DNA from: a virus
Reading direction: 5' to 3' (one strand)
Virus record (IMG/VR): IMGVR_UViG_3300037042_002855
Location: 1-37,777 of that record
Length of the DNA: 37,777 bases
The position numbers and the translations under genes are program-made. The notes beneath the pieces are model-generated. The model ran no database searches. It had not been told where the DNA came from and saw only the letters and a program-made list of their open reading frames with translations. How positions within the stretch are numbered: position 1 is the stretch's first letter; every line of letters starts with the position of its first letter. Shown one piece after another: positions 14,726 through 23,037 of the stretch.

Positions 14726-16510
14726 TTAATTTAAATCGTTTTCTAATAAAGGTAAAGGTTCCTCCAAAATTTCTGGAAATGGTAGGTTACCATAATTACT
14801 AGTCGGTCTGTTGTTTATTCTTGGGTCCTCCCAAGTCAACACTTTTAATGACTGAGTCGTATTTATTGGTCCATGAACATAATATGGTTTATCAACAAAA
14901 TGTGACCCCGACTTAAATTCCTTATAACCAATTTTTAAAATCACACTAGGCAATTCAAATAATTTAGCCGACATTAATTTACTTATTTTTAAATCCAACA
15001 TCATTAAAGGTTTTTTCCATTCATCATCCAATCTTTTATTAAACCTACCCAAAGTTTGTGCTCGTTTTAATTTAAATAATTTATTCTCCTCAGAAATAGT
15101 AAATTCAATAGTCGCCCTTACTTTAGAATCTTGACTACCCTCTCTAAAAGAAATAATTAGTGACGGAGCCGTGTCAACATATGTTTTTACACAATTAGAT
15201 TGTATGAAGGATTCCATATTATACTCGTCAGACGTTTTTAATAATATTGGGTAGTAAGTCGTTCCATCAATATTAAGAGGTTCTTGTACTCTATTTGTAA
15301 ACTCCTTACCATATATTCTTTCGAATGTTCCTTTAGTATAAAAAGAAACCTTATCACTCAAAACCATATGTTCATTAGTAAAACTATCGTAGTCCTTGGA
15401 GTCCCATTTAACAGGTTCAAATTGACGTAATTGGTTTATCATTCTGAAATGGTCATAGTATGTGTTTATATCCACATCACCACGTAGAACTTGTTTAAAC
15501 ACCTCAAAAGAATTATTTTTCTCTTTCTTAGATAAATCTTTTATGTACCCCGTCATTCCTCCATTAATATATAAATTACATTCAAAAACATCTTGAATTA
15601 ATTTATCGTCTTGGGATGACATGAATTCCTTACCAAAAAAATCATTGGTGAATTTAAAGAAATCCAATCCTCGAATGTTGGTGACCTTATGTAATACTCG
15701 TTTAATCTTATCACCCTGTAATCCGTGGATAAACATAAACGCATCCATAAATTTCAATTTATGTTTAACATAATCTTTCTTTTTAGGTTGGGGGTAAATG
15801 TTAATAAATGTACTCCAATTATTTGGGGACTTTATTTTATGCCCGTCCAAATATAGTTTAAATAAAACCTCAGTAGGAGTGTTCAGTACATATTTTTCAG
15901 TATTAGGGATGTTGTCAATAAAATGTGCTATAACATCATTTACAACAGTATTGTTGATTAATAGTTCAGGAGTCTTTTCTAAGACAATTCTAACCGTCGC
16001 AAATAATATACTTGACATCCTATTAAGAGAATCGTCATAGAAACAATTACGTTTAACTCTTTTAGTAAATTTCCTTTTCTTATGGTAATTAGTAATATAT
16101 CCAGAGTATAAGGAATGGGTTATGTAATTGAACGTTATGTACTGTACTTTGGTCGTCACCCTGAAATAAGATTTACCTTGTACCCGACTTCTTTGATATT
16201 CAAAAAACTTAATCGCAACTTTCTTGTCGTCCTTAGTCACAACAACTGTTGGTCGATAAATCATAACAGACGCCATCGGATTACCATAGTTTTCAACAAA
16301 ATCTTCCTCAGTGTATAATGATTTATCAATAGTCCATTTAGGATGTTTTGAACTATACATCTCACTGTCTTTCATTTTAAACGGACTATAAAGGTTATCC
16401 TCATTCTCAACACTAAACTCTTCAGTCTCAAGGTTTCCGTTGAACTCATTATGGGATTTAAAAATATTTGTGGTATATTTAGATTTAGTAAACTTATATA
16501 TCTCCGCCAT
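14726..16510 (-). CDS. PcfJ-like protein (594 residues)
   Basis: A large soluble protein. Its C-terminal third shows the pattern of PcfJ-like proteins: a strand with LLKTSDEYNMESF, then SNCVKTYVD, an ISFREG strand, ATIEFTI and a later strand leading to FNKRLDDEW. That is the Cys-Val, Arg, Thr-Ile-Glu and Asn sequence of conserved positions seen in the family. PcfJ was named from an enterococcal conjugative plasmid; phage copies are common and their biochemical role is unsettled. The N-terminal 300 residues are helical and basic and I do not recognise them. It starts downstream of the DUF932 terminator and heads an operon with the redox genes. Confidence 0.6.
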   Translation of the reverse strand: MAEIYKFTKSKYTTNIFKSHNEFNGNLETEEFSVENEDNLYSPFKMKDSEMYSSKHPKWTIDKSLYTEEDFVENYGNPMASVMIYRPTVVVTKDDKKVAIKFFEYQRSRVQGKSYFRVTTKVQYITFNYITHSLYSGYITNYHKKRKFTKRVKRNCFYDDSLNRMSSILFATVRIVLEKTPELLINNTVVNDVIAHFIDNIPNTEKYVLNTPTEVLFKLYLDGHKIKSPNNWSTFINIYPQPKKKDYVKHKLKFMDAFMFIHGLQGDKIKRVLHKVTNIRGLDFFKFTNDFFGKEFMSSQDDKLIQDVFECNLYINGGMTGYIKDLSKKEKNNSFEVFKQVLRGDVDINTYYDHFRMINQLRQFEPVKWDSKDYDSFTNEHMVLSDKVSFYTKGTFERIYGKEFTNRVQEPLNIDGTTYYPILLKTSDEYNMESFIQSNCVKTYVDTAPSLIISFREGSQDSKVRATIEFTISEENKLFKLKRAQTLGRFNKRLDDEWKKPLMMLDLKISKLMSAKLFELPSVILKIGYKEFKSGSHFVDKPYYVHGPINTTQSLKVLTWEDPRINNRPTSNYGNLPFPEILEEPLPLLENDLN

Positions 16511-16525
16511 AGTTAATTGTAAAAT

Positions 16526-16544
16526 GGAGGGGAAACTCCCCTCC
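16526..16544 (-). terminator. Intrinsic terminator after the DUF932 gene
   Basis: GGAGGGG and CCCCTCC form a perfect 7-bp G/C-rich stem around a 5-base loop. On the minus strand it is followed by ATTTT. It lies just past the stop at 16550 and before the PcfJ-like gene. Confidence 0.75.
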
Positions 16545-16549
16545 TTGTG

Positions 16550-17305
16550 TTAGTATGAAAACTGTTCTGCTAAATCCCAAAGTTTAGTATTCACTTGGTT
16601 AACCGCCATGATACTCTTTAATCCTTTCGAGGAAGTCTTACGACCACGAGATGAGGTATACTCAAGTCCTCCACGAATAAAGTTCTCCTGAACCACATTG
16701 AACACTGTCCATAGGTCGTTCTTGTTATCCTCTTCTCGTTTAGGATACATGATTGCCATGACATCTAAAGTTGCCGGAACTGTACCTGTTTTCCAACGAG
16801 TGTTAATAGCTTGTTTAACAAATTGGATTTTTTCAGGTGTAGTTAACACCTTAGTCATCATTCGGTCAACAGATGATTGGATAATAGGTAAACGTTCCGC
16901 AAAACTCTCTGTAAGTTGTTTTACCTCATCCAAATCAAATCTTTGGTGCCTAAGGTTAAATGATTCTGAAAGTGACGTAGGAACAGTTAAACCGTTACTA
17001 CAAACCAATCTATGAAGACCAGCACTCACCGAGAAAGTTGCAATACCATTATGTGAATTACGGATGATTGCCTCAACCAAACAGTCTCCGACTTTTGGAA
17101 GTCCCCCATTACGAAGTCTTAGTTCGTGAACACCGTAAACCCCAAGGCCAGTTTGTTTTACAGATGAAAGTTCCCACCCTTGTTTTTGGAAATTATCCAA
17201 GATATCCATAGTAGGTACGAACACGTACTTGTCGGACATTTTAGGCGATGGTTTAGTTGCAAAGATTGCAGGTGCGGTAGATTTAATTTCTTCAATAGTC
17301 ATCAT
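16550..17305 (-). CDS. DUF932 family protein
   Basis: A 251-residue match to the DUF932 phage/plasmid family. The conserved centre AGLHRLVCSNGLTVP lies near residues 90-104, followed by helical SFAERLPIIQSSVDRM and the C-terminal NDLWTVFNVVQENFIRGG. The biochemical role is not established; plasmid relatives sit beside anti-restriction and mobilisation genes. I chose the MMTIEE start, because the longer frame begins inside the promoter at 17331-17361 and would place the start before the transcript. The gene has its own strong host-type promoter and a terminator, so it is a single-gene, probably early, unit. Confidence 0.8.
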   Translation of the reverse strand: MMTIEEIKSTAPAIFATKPSPKMSDKYVFVPTMDILDNFQKQGWELSSVKQTGLGVYGVHELRLRNGGLPKVGDCLVEAIIRNSHNGIATFSVSAGLHRLVCSNGLTVPTSLSESFNLRHQRFDLDEVKQLTESFAERLPIIQSSVDRMMTKVLTTPEKIQFVKQAINTRWKTGTVPATLDVMAIMYPKREEDNKNDLWTVFNVVQENFIRGGLEYTSSRGRKTSSKGLKSIMAVNQVNTKLWDLAEQFSY

Positions 17306-17330
17306 ATGTTTCTGTTTTAATATTAGAATA

Positions 17331-17361
17331 CAAAGATACACTAATTTTTGAATAAAACAAA
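17331..17361 (-). promoter_or_regulatory. Bacteroidota-type promoter for DUF932
   Basis: Minus-strand TTTG (17361-17358) and TATCTTTG (17338-17331) are separated by exactly 19 bases, a perfect match to the Bacteroidota consensus. The expected start is near 17325, about 20 bases before the ATG at 17305. Confidence 0.8.
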
Positions 17362-17362
17362 A

Positions 17363-17653
17363 CTAATTTAAAAAAATTGAACCGAATTTGGTTTCTTGTA
17401 CGATACTATATAATTTGGATTTATCATACTCAATTGACTTAACTTTTTTAAGTTCAACAACAATATCAATAATCTGTTTTTGAGTTAATGAAACTTCATC
17501 ACCAACTTCACTATTTTTGATACATTGTTCCCTAACTTTTTTGTAAAAAGACTCTTTCAGTAAATCACCAATAAGGTCAATTAAATCGTTAGGATTCTTA
17601 TTGAAAAAACTTATTAATTGGTTTATATATATGTCAACATCAACATCACCCAT
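17363..17653 (-). CDS. Unknown 96-residue helical protein
   Basis: An acidic, mainly helical protein (IYINQLISFFNKNPNDLIDLIG, then QKQIIDIVVELKKVK). It has a single cysteine and no membrane segment. I do not recognise the family. A TACCTTTG element lies 16 bases upstream. The gene ends where the -33 box of the DUF932 promoter begins, so it may share readthrough with DUF932. Confidence 0.6.
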   Translation of the reverse strand: MGDVDVDIYINQLISFFNKNPNDLIDLIGDLLKESFYKKVREQCIKNSEVGDEVSLTQKQIIDIVVELKKVKSIEYDKSKLYSIVQETKFGSIFLN

Positions 17654-17668
17654 AGCACTATTTTTTTA

Positions 17669-17676
17669 CAAAGGTA
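17669..17676 (-). promoter_or_regulatory. Possible host-type -7 element
   Basis: Minus-strand TACCTTTG matches TAnnTTTG and lies 16 bases before the ATG at 17653. No TTTG is found at the expected upstream distance, so this is weaker than the complete promoters. Confidence 0.35.
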
Positions 17677-17682
17677 CTAAAA

Positions 17683-19068
17683 TTAATTTACATAATAAAA
17701 CCCATTACCTTCATTACTTAATTTTTCTTGTAATGCTGGCGGTATTTTAACCTTAGGATTACTGTCTTTCAAGTTAATGAAAGCTAATCCAGAAATATTA
17801 CCAATTCCGACAGGTAATGAAACTAAGTGCTTGTTATTAGGTAACGCTAAGAAATTTAAGTTAGTCAACTTACCAATACTTTCAGGTAATGACTTAACGA
17901 TATTTTGTAATAACAATGCTTGTAATGATGTGAATCGACCTAATGATTCAGGCACAACTAACGCAATATCTTCTTTAGATTTATTATTAATTAATAAATG
18001 TTCAATATCTTGAGGTAAACTGTCAAATAAATCATCAAATCCGTATAACGCAACGAATTTACCTGCCGAACTGTCAGGATAGTTAATTTCAACTTTATTA
18101 CCGCCCTTGTTAACCAAACCTTTTGCGAACTCAGGTTTAAAGAAGTCCTTTAAATCCGACATAGGCCCATTTAAGTACTCAACAAGATTCACTTGTCTAT
18201 CATGTCTATCCATATATTGATTTGACGGAAAGTGGAACTGGTATCGTTCTTCAGGTAACCCTGTTTTCTTACCTACTTTACCTTTATCATCATTAGGGAA
18301 TATAACATATAACGGACCATCTTTAATGTATCCATTAAAATAAGTTAATCCAGGCGATGACGTACACCATCTTGATTCTCCTTGGTCGTACTCATGGAAT
18401 CCACCATAGTAAATTGCCGCGTCTTTACCAACACTACCTTGGTCTTTAATACGAATCATTGTCCACTTAGGTCCTTCATAAATAATTTCACCACCTGCGT
18501 GATTGAAACCTTCTCTCGATTTCTTAGCCTCTTTTTTCTCCATCTCCGCCTTTTTCTTTTCAGGGATTTGGAAGTTAGATAACGTATCAAATAAAGTTCT
18601 TGGCGTAAACCTATTAATATCCCTTTGTTCTTGTGGAAGATATGTTTTAGCCCTTTCGAATTTTTTCAAATCATCAGTAGTCTTATATAAATCCTCAAGG
18701 AACAATCTTTTGAATTCCATCGTAGCTTTTTTATACGATTTACTTGTACGGTCAATTTCTTGGTCCGCAGGTAATTCTAATTCAGACATACTAGGATTAA
18801 CAAAGTTTTTCAATAACCATTGAGCGTATTTTCCAACTTTAACAGTCTCCATATCATTTTCTGTCGCACCATCAACGTTAAATCCTTCAGGACCCTTAGT
18901 TGTTGGGTCAGCAAATATAATTTTTTTTAATGTTTCGAAATCCATTAAACCTTTCTCTTTAGTCTTTTTCTTATCAAGACTAACAGGCGGTTTAACCATT
19001 TTGTCAAATAATACTTGGAATCTTGATTGTTCCAAGATTAATTTAGATAATAGTGTTGTAATTTTCAT
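17683..19068 (-). CDS. Leucine-rich-repeat protein with candidate capsid-targeting N-terminus
   Basis: A 461-residue protein beginning MKITTLLSKLILEQ, with an ILE site of the T4 prohead-protease type. The middle (about 205-300) contains GGFHEYDQGESRWCTSSPGL, then GPLYVIFPNDD and ERYQFHFPS. I recall this conserved block from other large phages without a known function. The C-terminus (about 345-450) holds leucine-rich repeats (SLGRFTSLQALLL, SIGKLTNLNFLALPNN, GIGNISGLAFINL). LRRs usually bind proteins, so it may be a virion-delivered effector or a structural adaptor. The octamer lies 18 bases upstream. Confidence 0.65.
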   Translation of the reverse strand: MKITTLLSKLILEQSRFQVLFDKMVKPPVSLDKKKTKEKGLMDFETLKKIIFADPTTKGPEGFNVDGATENDMETVKVGKYAQWLLKNFVNPSMSELELPADQEIDRTSKSYKKATMEFKRLFLEDLYKTTDDLKKFERAKTYLPQEQRDINRFTPRTLFDTLSNFQIPEKKKAEMEKKEAKKSREGFNHAGGEIIYEGPKWTMIRIKDQGSVGKDAAIYYGGFHEYDQGESRWCTSSPGLTYFNGYIKDGPLYVIFPNDDKGKVGKKTGLPEERYQFHFPSNQYMDRHDRQVNLVEYLNGPMSDLKDFFKPEFAKGLVNKGGNKVEINYPDSSAGKFVALYGFDDLFDSLPQDIEHLLINNKSKEDIALVVPESLGRFTSLQALLLQNIVKSLPESIGKLTNLNFLALPNNKHLVSLPVGIGNISGLAFINLKDSNPKVKIPPALQEKLSNEGNGFYYVN

Positions 19069-19086
19069 TTTACAGTTTTTTTATTA

Positions 19087-19094
19087 TATAAATA
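19087..19094 (-). promoter_or_regulatory. TATTTATA octamer before the LRR gene
   Basis: Minus-strand TATTTATA lies 18 bases before the ATG at 19068, in a 53-base gap between genes. Confidence 0.45.
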
Positions 19095-19121
19095 TTCAGT
19101 GAAAAGGAATAATTCAATTTT

Positions 19122-19961
19122 TTAATAGTTCATTATTAAAAGTTCTTCTCCCATGGTTTGGGGTTTACCTTTTTTTGCTGCCGCGGCCTTAGCAAATTCC
19201 TTTTTTTCCCACTTATATTGGTTTTTAGGGAACCATTCAGATAAGAGTGGAAAATCATAATAAGACATACCAAATTTACCTTTAACTCTTTTTAAAGTAT
19301 TCGCCAATCTTTCGTGGTCATTCCTATCAAAATCATGATTTGAATAGTAGTTTTCGGTTTTCCAATATGGAGCGTCCACATAGTGGAATGTTTTATCAGA
19401 ATCATACTTTAATATTAAATCTTCAAAATCCATATTTTCAATATGAGTAATTTTAAGAAAATACTCTACCCAATCAGGTTTAGAAAGTTTATCTCGGAAT
19501 GTTAAATATTTTGACTTATATTTTCCTTTAAGGTCAATAAATGAACTTGTTTCTGGTTTAGAACCACTAAAAACTTGAGTAACAACATAAACGTATTTAG
19601 CCGCGATTTCATAATCGTAAGCCTCTACCCTGAAATTCTTATCAAATATTTCAGCCTGAAACCTGATAAATTGTTCTTTACATATTTCAGGAGTTGGAAA
19701 GACATCTTTTTCTTGACACGGAATTTTATTTATCTCCTCCAATAATCTTGAAGGATTTTTAATACATTGAAATAAATTATAATTTAACGGATTTAAATCA
19801 TTATACACAATTTTTTTAAGATTTGGGTACTTACTTAAATCCATATTAAAGTAACACCACATCATTCCTCCAAAACTTTCAGTATATATCTCCATATCAT
19901 TTGGGTAATACTCTACTAACCATTTTCCTATTTTACTTTTACCACCAATCCAACTTAACAT
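19122..19961 (-). CDS. Dam-like (D12 class) adenine-N6 DNA methyltransferase
   Basis: A 279-residue enzyme with the D12-class order: WIGGKSKIGKWL (residues 4-15) and YTESFGGMMWCYF for S-adenosylmethionine binding, then YNDLNPL, and the catalytic motif as YVDAPYW (about 204-210), where DPPY is normal. The helix after it (RNDHERLANTLKRVKGKFGMSY) and the C-terminal GEELLIMNY also match the class. It would methylate adenine in a short site, protecting phage DNA. The alanine for the first catalytic proline is unusual. No matching nuclease gene is adjacent. It stands alone, with 53 bases to the LRR gene downstream. Confidence 0.85.
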   Translation of the reverse strand: MLSWIGGKSKIGKWLVEYYPNDMEIYTESFGGMMWCYFNMDLSKYPNLKKIVYNDLNPLNYNLFQCIKNPSRLLEEINKIPCQEKDVFPTPEICKEQFIRFQAEIFDKNFRVEAYDYEIAAKYVYVVTQVFSGSKPETSSFIDLKGKYKSKYLTFRDKLSKPDWVEYFLKITHIENMDFEDLILKYDSDKTFHYVDAPYWKTENYYSNHDFDRNDHERLANTLKRVKGKFGMSYYDFPLLSEWFPKNQYKWEKKEFAKAAAAKKGKPQTMGEELLIMNY

Positions 19962-20032
19962 ATTATTTTTTTCTATATTTTTGTTTATTTTTTATTGTTT
20001 CAATAACCTCATCAAATATAATCTTTTTTCTA

Positions 20033-20089
20033 TTAAGAAACATCTAATTCTTTCTCAATATGACATTTACTACATATTTTTCCCATCAT
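20033..20089 (-). pseudogene. Possible remnant of an HNH-type endonuclease N-terminus
   Basis: A short frame, MMGKICSKCHIEKELDVS, ends in two stops. ICSKCHIEKEL has the CxxC-KEL spelling typical of the zinc knuckle at the start of many phage HNH endonucleases, but no nuclease domain follows. It overlaps the end of the 20070-20234 gene. It could be a decayed endonuclease or a chance frame; nothing else is recognisable in 19962-20069. Confidence 0.25.
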
Positions 20090-20234
20090 AATGTTCTTTT
20101 ACTAACTTCTGAATAAATTTAGAGACGCTAACCTCTTCGTTCTTCATTTTATCAAAAAGATAACGGTCAATACTAATACCGTATTTTACTTTTTTATCTT
20201 TCTCGTCTTTATAAGGTCTTCCTTTTGTTGTCAT
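20070..20234 (-). CDS. Small ribbon-helix-helix-like protein (54 residues)
   Basis: A 54-codon frame starting MTTKGRPYKDEKDKKVKYG, then the strand ISIDRYLFDK and helices NEEVSVSKFIQKLVKEHY. A short basic strand followed by two helices, the second starting S-x-S-K-F-I, is the pattern of CopG/Arc-type DNA-binding proteins. It may repress nearby phage or host genes. A TATTTATA octamer lies 6 bases upstream. Confidence 0.6.
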   Translation of the reverse strand: MTTKGRPYKDEKDKKVKYGISIDRYLFDKMKNEEVSVSKFIQKLVKEHYDGKNM

Positions 20235-20240
20235 ATATAA

Positions 20241-20248
20241 TATAAATA
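20241..20248 (-). promoter_or_regulatory. TATTTATA octamer before the small DNA-binding-type gene
   Basis: Minus-strand TATTTATA lies 6 bases before the ATG at 20234. The rest of 20249-20346 is AT-rich and holds nothing else I can identify. Confidence 0.4.
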
Positions 20249-20346
20249 TACTGAAAGATAAGAAAAGTGCGTTAGAAAGTAAATAATTCTGATAAATTTA
20301 TTGATAAAATTCCATATATCCCATATCATTATAAAAAAAGACACAA

Positions 20347-20490
20347 ATGGAAAATAAAGAAGATTGTAAGACATGTAAAAAAGGATTATCAGGTACACAT
20401 TGGTCAATGATTATAGTATCATTCTATATTCTATTCGCAGCAATTTATGGTACAGTTAAATTAATCGGTGAGATTATGTCTAATTTTTAG
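20347..20490 (+). CDS. Small single-span membrane protein (47 residues)
   Basis: A 47-codon frame starting MENKEDCKTCKKGLSG with a CxxC pair, then one hydrophobic segment (SMIIVSFYILFAAIYGTVKL) long enough to cross the membrane. The N-terminal CKTC could bind a metal or form a disulfide. It ends tail to tail with DnaJ, overlapping by 11 bases. The function is unknown; small phage membrane proteins of this shape include holin-like and superinfection-exclusion proteins. Confidence 0.6.
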   Translation: MENKEDCKTCKKGLSGTHWSMIIVSFYILFAAIYGTVKLIGEIMSNF

Positions 20491-21406
20491 ACCGTTTAAA
20501 CTTTACGAATAACTTAACAAACAAATCCCCAACACCATTACTTTTAAACCCTTTTGATTTAACTCTTAAGGGTTTTGACGTATCAAAATCTTCGGGTATC
20601 TTAATCGATATGTTTCCCGATGGATGAGGTATTTCTAAATTGTCCTTGGTTAAATCCTCCAAAGTTAAAAACGCGTTATACACCAAATCATTTTCACTCT
20701 TCTCAAAGTTACTTTCGGGGACCATTTTAACTCGGATAACTAAATTACCATAAACACCATTATTGTAGTCTCCCTTACCTTGCATTTTGAAAAATTGCCC
20801 GTCATCAACTCCGTGAGGTAATTTTATTTTAATAATTTCTATGTCGGGCATTGTCGCGCTACCGTTACAAACTCCACATCTTGTTTTAAACACCTGTCCT
20901 TCACCTCTACAGTCATTACATGGTTGTCTGAACACTTGGGTAAACAAACCTGTTCCCACCGTCACAGTAGTATATCCACCCCCATTACACTTAACACATG
21001 TTTTCTTATCGCCACCTGTACCATTACAAGTAGTGCAACCGTGTTTTCGACTATATGTAATGGTCTTATCGGACCCATTAAATGATTCTAATGTACCGAT
21101 AGTTATATCGATAACACTATCAGGTGAGGTTCTTCTTCTTGGTTGGTATCCAGAATTAAAGAAATCTTCAAAAGGGTTTCCACCGCCAAAACCTTCGAAT
21201 GGGTTACTTTTTTGGTTATCGTATTGTCTTCTCTTATTCTCATCGCCTAACGTGTTATACGCTTCGGATATTTTTTTAAAATTTTCTTCAGAACCTCCTT
21301 TATCAGGATGGTGTATTTTAGACAATTCTTTATAGACTTTTTTAATTTCGTCTTGTGTTGCATTTTCATCGACACCCAACACTTGATAAAAATTTTCTGT
21401 ACTCAT
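20480..21406 (-). CDS. dnaJ: DnaJ (Hsp40) co-chaperone
   Basis: A complete type I DnaJ of 308 residues, shorter than the roughly 375 usual in bacteria. The J domain spans about 1-65 with the HPD motif (33-35). A glycine/phenylalanine-rich linker follows (GFGGGNPFEDFFNSG). The zinc domain has four CxxC motifs at 124-127, 137-140, 163-166 and 177-180. The C-terminal substrate-binding strands include KLPHGVDDGQFFKMQGKGD. It would stimulate host DnaK, since no DnaK or GrpE gene is in the window, and may help phage protein folding or replication complexes. Shortening is mostly in the C-terminal part, which may lack part of the dimerisation domain. Confidence 0.95.
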   Translation of the reverse strand: MSTENFYQVLGVDENATQDEIKKVYKELSKIHHPDKGGSEENFKKISEAYNTLGDENKRRQYDNQKSNPFEGFGGGNPFEDFFNSGYQPRRRTSPDSVIDITIGTLESFNGSDKTITYSRKHGCTTCNGTGGDKKTCVKCNGGGYTTVTVGTGLFTQVFRQPCNDCRGEGQVFKTRCGVCNGSATMPDIEIIKIKLPHGVDDGQFFKMQGKGDYNNGVYGNLVIRVKMVPESNFEKSENDLVYNAFLTLEDLTKDNLEIPHPSGNISIKIPEDFDTSKPLRVKSKGFKSNGVGDLFVKLFVKFKRSKN

Positions 21407-21453
21407 TTACTTATCTATATATTATTTTTATTATTTTATAATTATTAATTATA

Positions 21454-22101
21454 ATGAACGATACCTACCAAATTATTCTATTTAAGAATAAAGTAAAAAA
21501 GAAAATAGTCAATAAATTCAAGACCCATAAAAAGTCCCTTGAGTATTATAAATTACTCGTTAAAAAAAGCGATGAAGTGATTTATGATAAAGTCATGGAA
21601 AATGGTGTTGTATCGGAATATGAACTATCTTTGGTTGAGAAGTCTTCATCGTCACCAATATCTTTATATATGAAGGATGATTATGGAAGACAAGTTAAAG
21701 TTTCTTTAGATGACTCTGAACTTACCATGATTAACATTACAAGATATCGAATTGAGGAATTGTTTTTAGATTATACAACAAACAAAAAGATTGACACCCG
21801 TCAATTTATTAAACAATACTTAGACCCTACAGGATTTAAGTTAATATCAAAACTAAACAATAAAATCATCGTACAAAACGATGATAAATTTAACTTGTTC
21901 ACATTAAAAACATCCAAGGACTCTGAAAGATTTATCAATATCTTAACAAAAAAATTTAATGATGATGGTAGAAAGGATTGTTTATTGGTGAAGGATTGTT
22001 CAACCCCTCAAAGAAAATATCTTTACGAATTATTGGTTAAAATGGGGTTTGAGAAATCTTATCTTCAGAGGAGTTCAACAACTCATCCTTCAAGAAAATA
22101 A
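21454..22101 (+). CDS. Unknown 215-residue plus-strand protein
   Basis: A lysine-rich soluble protein starting MNDTYQIILFKNKVKKKIVNKF. The first half looks like strands (VSEYELSLVEKSS, SLYMKDDYGRQVKVSLDD) and the second is helical. It is read divergently from DnaJ across a 47-base gap. Its last 65 bases overlap the 22037-22303 gene tail to tail, which is long for such an overlap, so one of the two may end earlier or be spurious. I do not recognise the family. Confidence 0.6.
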   Translation: MNDTYQIILFKNKVKKKIVNKFKTHKKSLEYYKLLVKKSDEVIYDKVMENGVVSEYELSLVEKSSSSPISLYMKDDYGRQVKVSLDDSELTMINITRYRIEELFLDYTTNKKIDTRQFIKQYLDPTGFKLISKLNNKIIVQNDDKFNLFTLKTSKDSERFINILTKKFNDDGRKDCLLVKDCSTPQRKYLYELLVKMGFEKSYLQRSSTTHPSRK

Positions 22102-22303
22102 ATTCTGTACCTGATATATCGATTTTGAATTGTGTTGTATTATTATCAAAATTATTTACTTGAGCTTTAGTTTTGTTAAAATCTTCGTTATTTAAACAAA
22201 ACACCACAACTGACTTTGCTTTTGGGAACATGTCGACCAATGCGTCCGATAACACCGCAAATTTTTGTATTACCCCATTAACACCTTCTTTATTCTTTTC
22301 CAT
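22037..22303 (-). CDS. Unknown 88-residue protein
   Basis: A small alpha/beta protein (VIQKFAVLSDALVDMFPKAKS, then VVVFCLNN). I do not recognise it. Its start overlaps the 22270-22458 gene by 34 bases or less, and its 3' end overlaps the plus-strand 21454-22101 gene by 65 bases. The alternation of helix and strand looks like real coding sequence, but the double overlap lowers certainty. Confidence 0.5.
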   Translation of the reverse strand: MEKNKEGVNGVIQKFAVLSDALVDMFPKAKSVVVFCLNNEDFNKTKAQVNNFDNNTTQFKIDISGTEFIFLKDELLNSSEDKISQTPF

Positions 22304-22458
22304 AGACTTAATTTTATAATTTCTTTTTTAGGAATTAAATCCTCTTTTTTATTTTTTTTAATTTCCTTAATTAAATCTAATTTATTTTTTTCAAGTGATA
22401 GTTGGTCTTTTTTATTTTCTTTTTCCAACCACGCCAGTTGTGTCGATTTCTTCTTCAT
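22270..22458 (-). CDS. Small basic coiled-coil protein
   Basis: A 62-residue lysine-rich helical protein (STQLAWLEKENKKDQLSLEK). I use the ATG at 22458 rather than an in-frame TTG six bases upstream. It overlaps both neighbours (47 bases with 22412-22846 and 34 bases with 22037-22303). Low-complexity A-rich composition makes a chance frame possible. Confidence 0.4.
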   Translation of the reverse strand: MKKKSTQLAWLEKENKKDQLSLEKNKLDLIKEIKKNKKEDLIPKKEIIKLSLWKRIKKVLMG

Positions 22459-22846
22459 TGTCAACTAATTCTATTTTGGATTTTTTAATATCAAACTGTA
22501 AACTTTTTAAATTACTTAAATTTTGTTTTTCAAATATCATTTTTAACTCATTTACCTTTGAGTCAAATAGTTTTTCTTTTTCTTCTCTTTCAAGATTGTA
22601 TTTTATAATGTTTTGAATATTACCTGAAGCTTTTTCTACATCTTCTTCAGTTATTTCTGACACAAACGAAAATAATCTTTCGTTAGGTATTGTTGTGGTT
22701 TGTTCCATAACTTTTTCCTCATTCACAAATTTTTTAGGTAATTTCCACGTATTCGGAAAACTAACATCAAAAGTTAGATAAGTTTTAATTTTCCTAACAG
22801 ACTGTAGATAAGGAAATAATATCGAGAATTCTTTATATAAGCTCAT
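22412..22846 (-). CDS. Unknown 144-residue protein
   Basis: An alpha-helical, charged protein. Its N-terminal part has hydrophobics (YKEFSILFPYLQSVRKIKTY) and a TWKLPKKF segment, and its long C-terminal helix (EREEKEKLFDSKVNELKMIF) could form a coiled coil. I do not recognise it. It starts 2 bases after the small membrane-protein gene at 22849-23037, so it belongs to the same unit. Confidence 0.6.
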   Translation of the reverse strand: MSLYKEFSILFPYLQSVRKIKTYLTFDVSFPNTWKLPKKFVNEEKVMEQTTTIPNERLFSFVSEITEEDVEKASGNIQNIIKYNLEREEKEKLFDSKVNELKMIFEKQNLSNLKSLQFDIKKSKIELVDNEEEIDTTGVVGKRK

Positions 22847-22848
22847 AA

Positions 22849-23037
22849 TTAATTTTGTATAAAATAAGTTAAACAGTAGGTAACTGTTAATCCTAAGAAG
22901 ATAAGTTCCCTACCACTTAACACCAATTTAGTTGGTGGTGTTTGTGATAGGGCGCTTATAAACCTAAAAACCGTTTTTACCACGGTTAATACCGAAAAGA
23001 TAAATATAAATAAAAATATACTATCTAAATTATTCAT
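22849..23037 (-). CDS. Small membrane protein (two predicted spans)
   Basis: A 62-residue hydrophobic protein starting MNNLDSIFLFIFIFSVLTVV, with a second hydrophobic stretch (ELIFLGLTVTYCLTYF) after a short loop. I chose the ATG at 23035-23037 over an upstream GTG. The start overlaps the end of the Hc1-like gene by 8 bases, so the two are translationally coupled. The role is unknown. Confidence 0.6.
   Translation of the reverse strand: MNNLDSIFLFIFIFSVLTVVKTVFRFISALSQTPPTKLVLSGRELIFLGLTVTYCLTYFIQN

Noticed and set aside
17306-17341. Longer DUF932 start inside the promoter
   Set aside because: The longer frame begins with a GTG upstream of the expected transcript start. The MMTIEE start agrees with the promoter position.
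20841-21335. 164-codon plus-strand frame opposite dnaJ
   Set aside because: It is the antisense shadow of the clear DnaJ zinc and J domains and has low-complexity composition without a start context.
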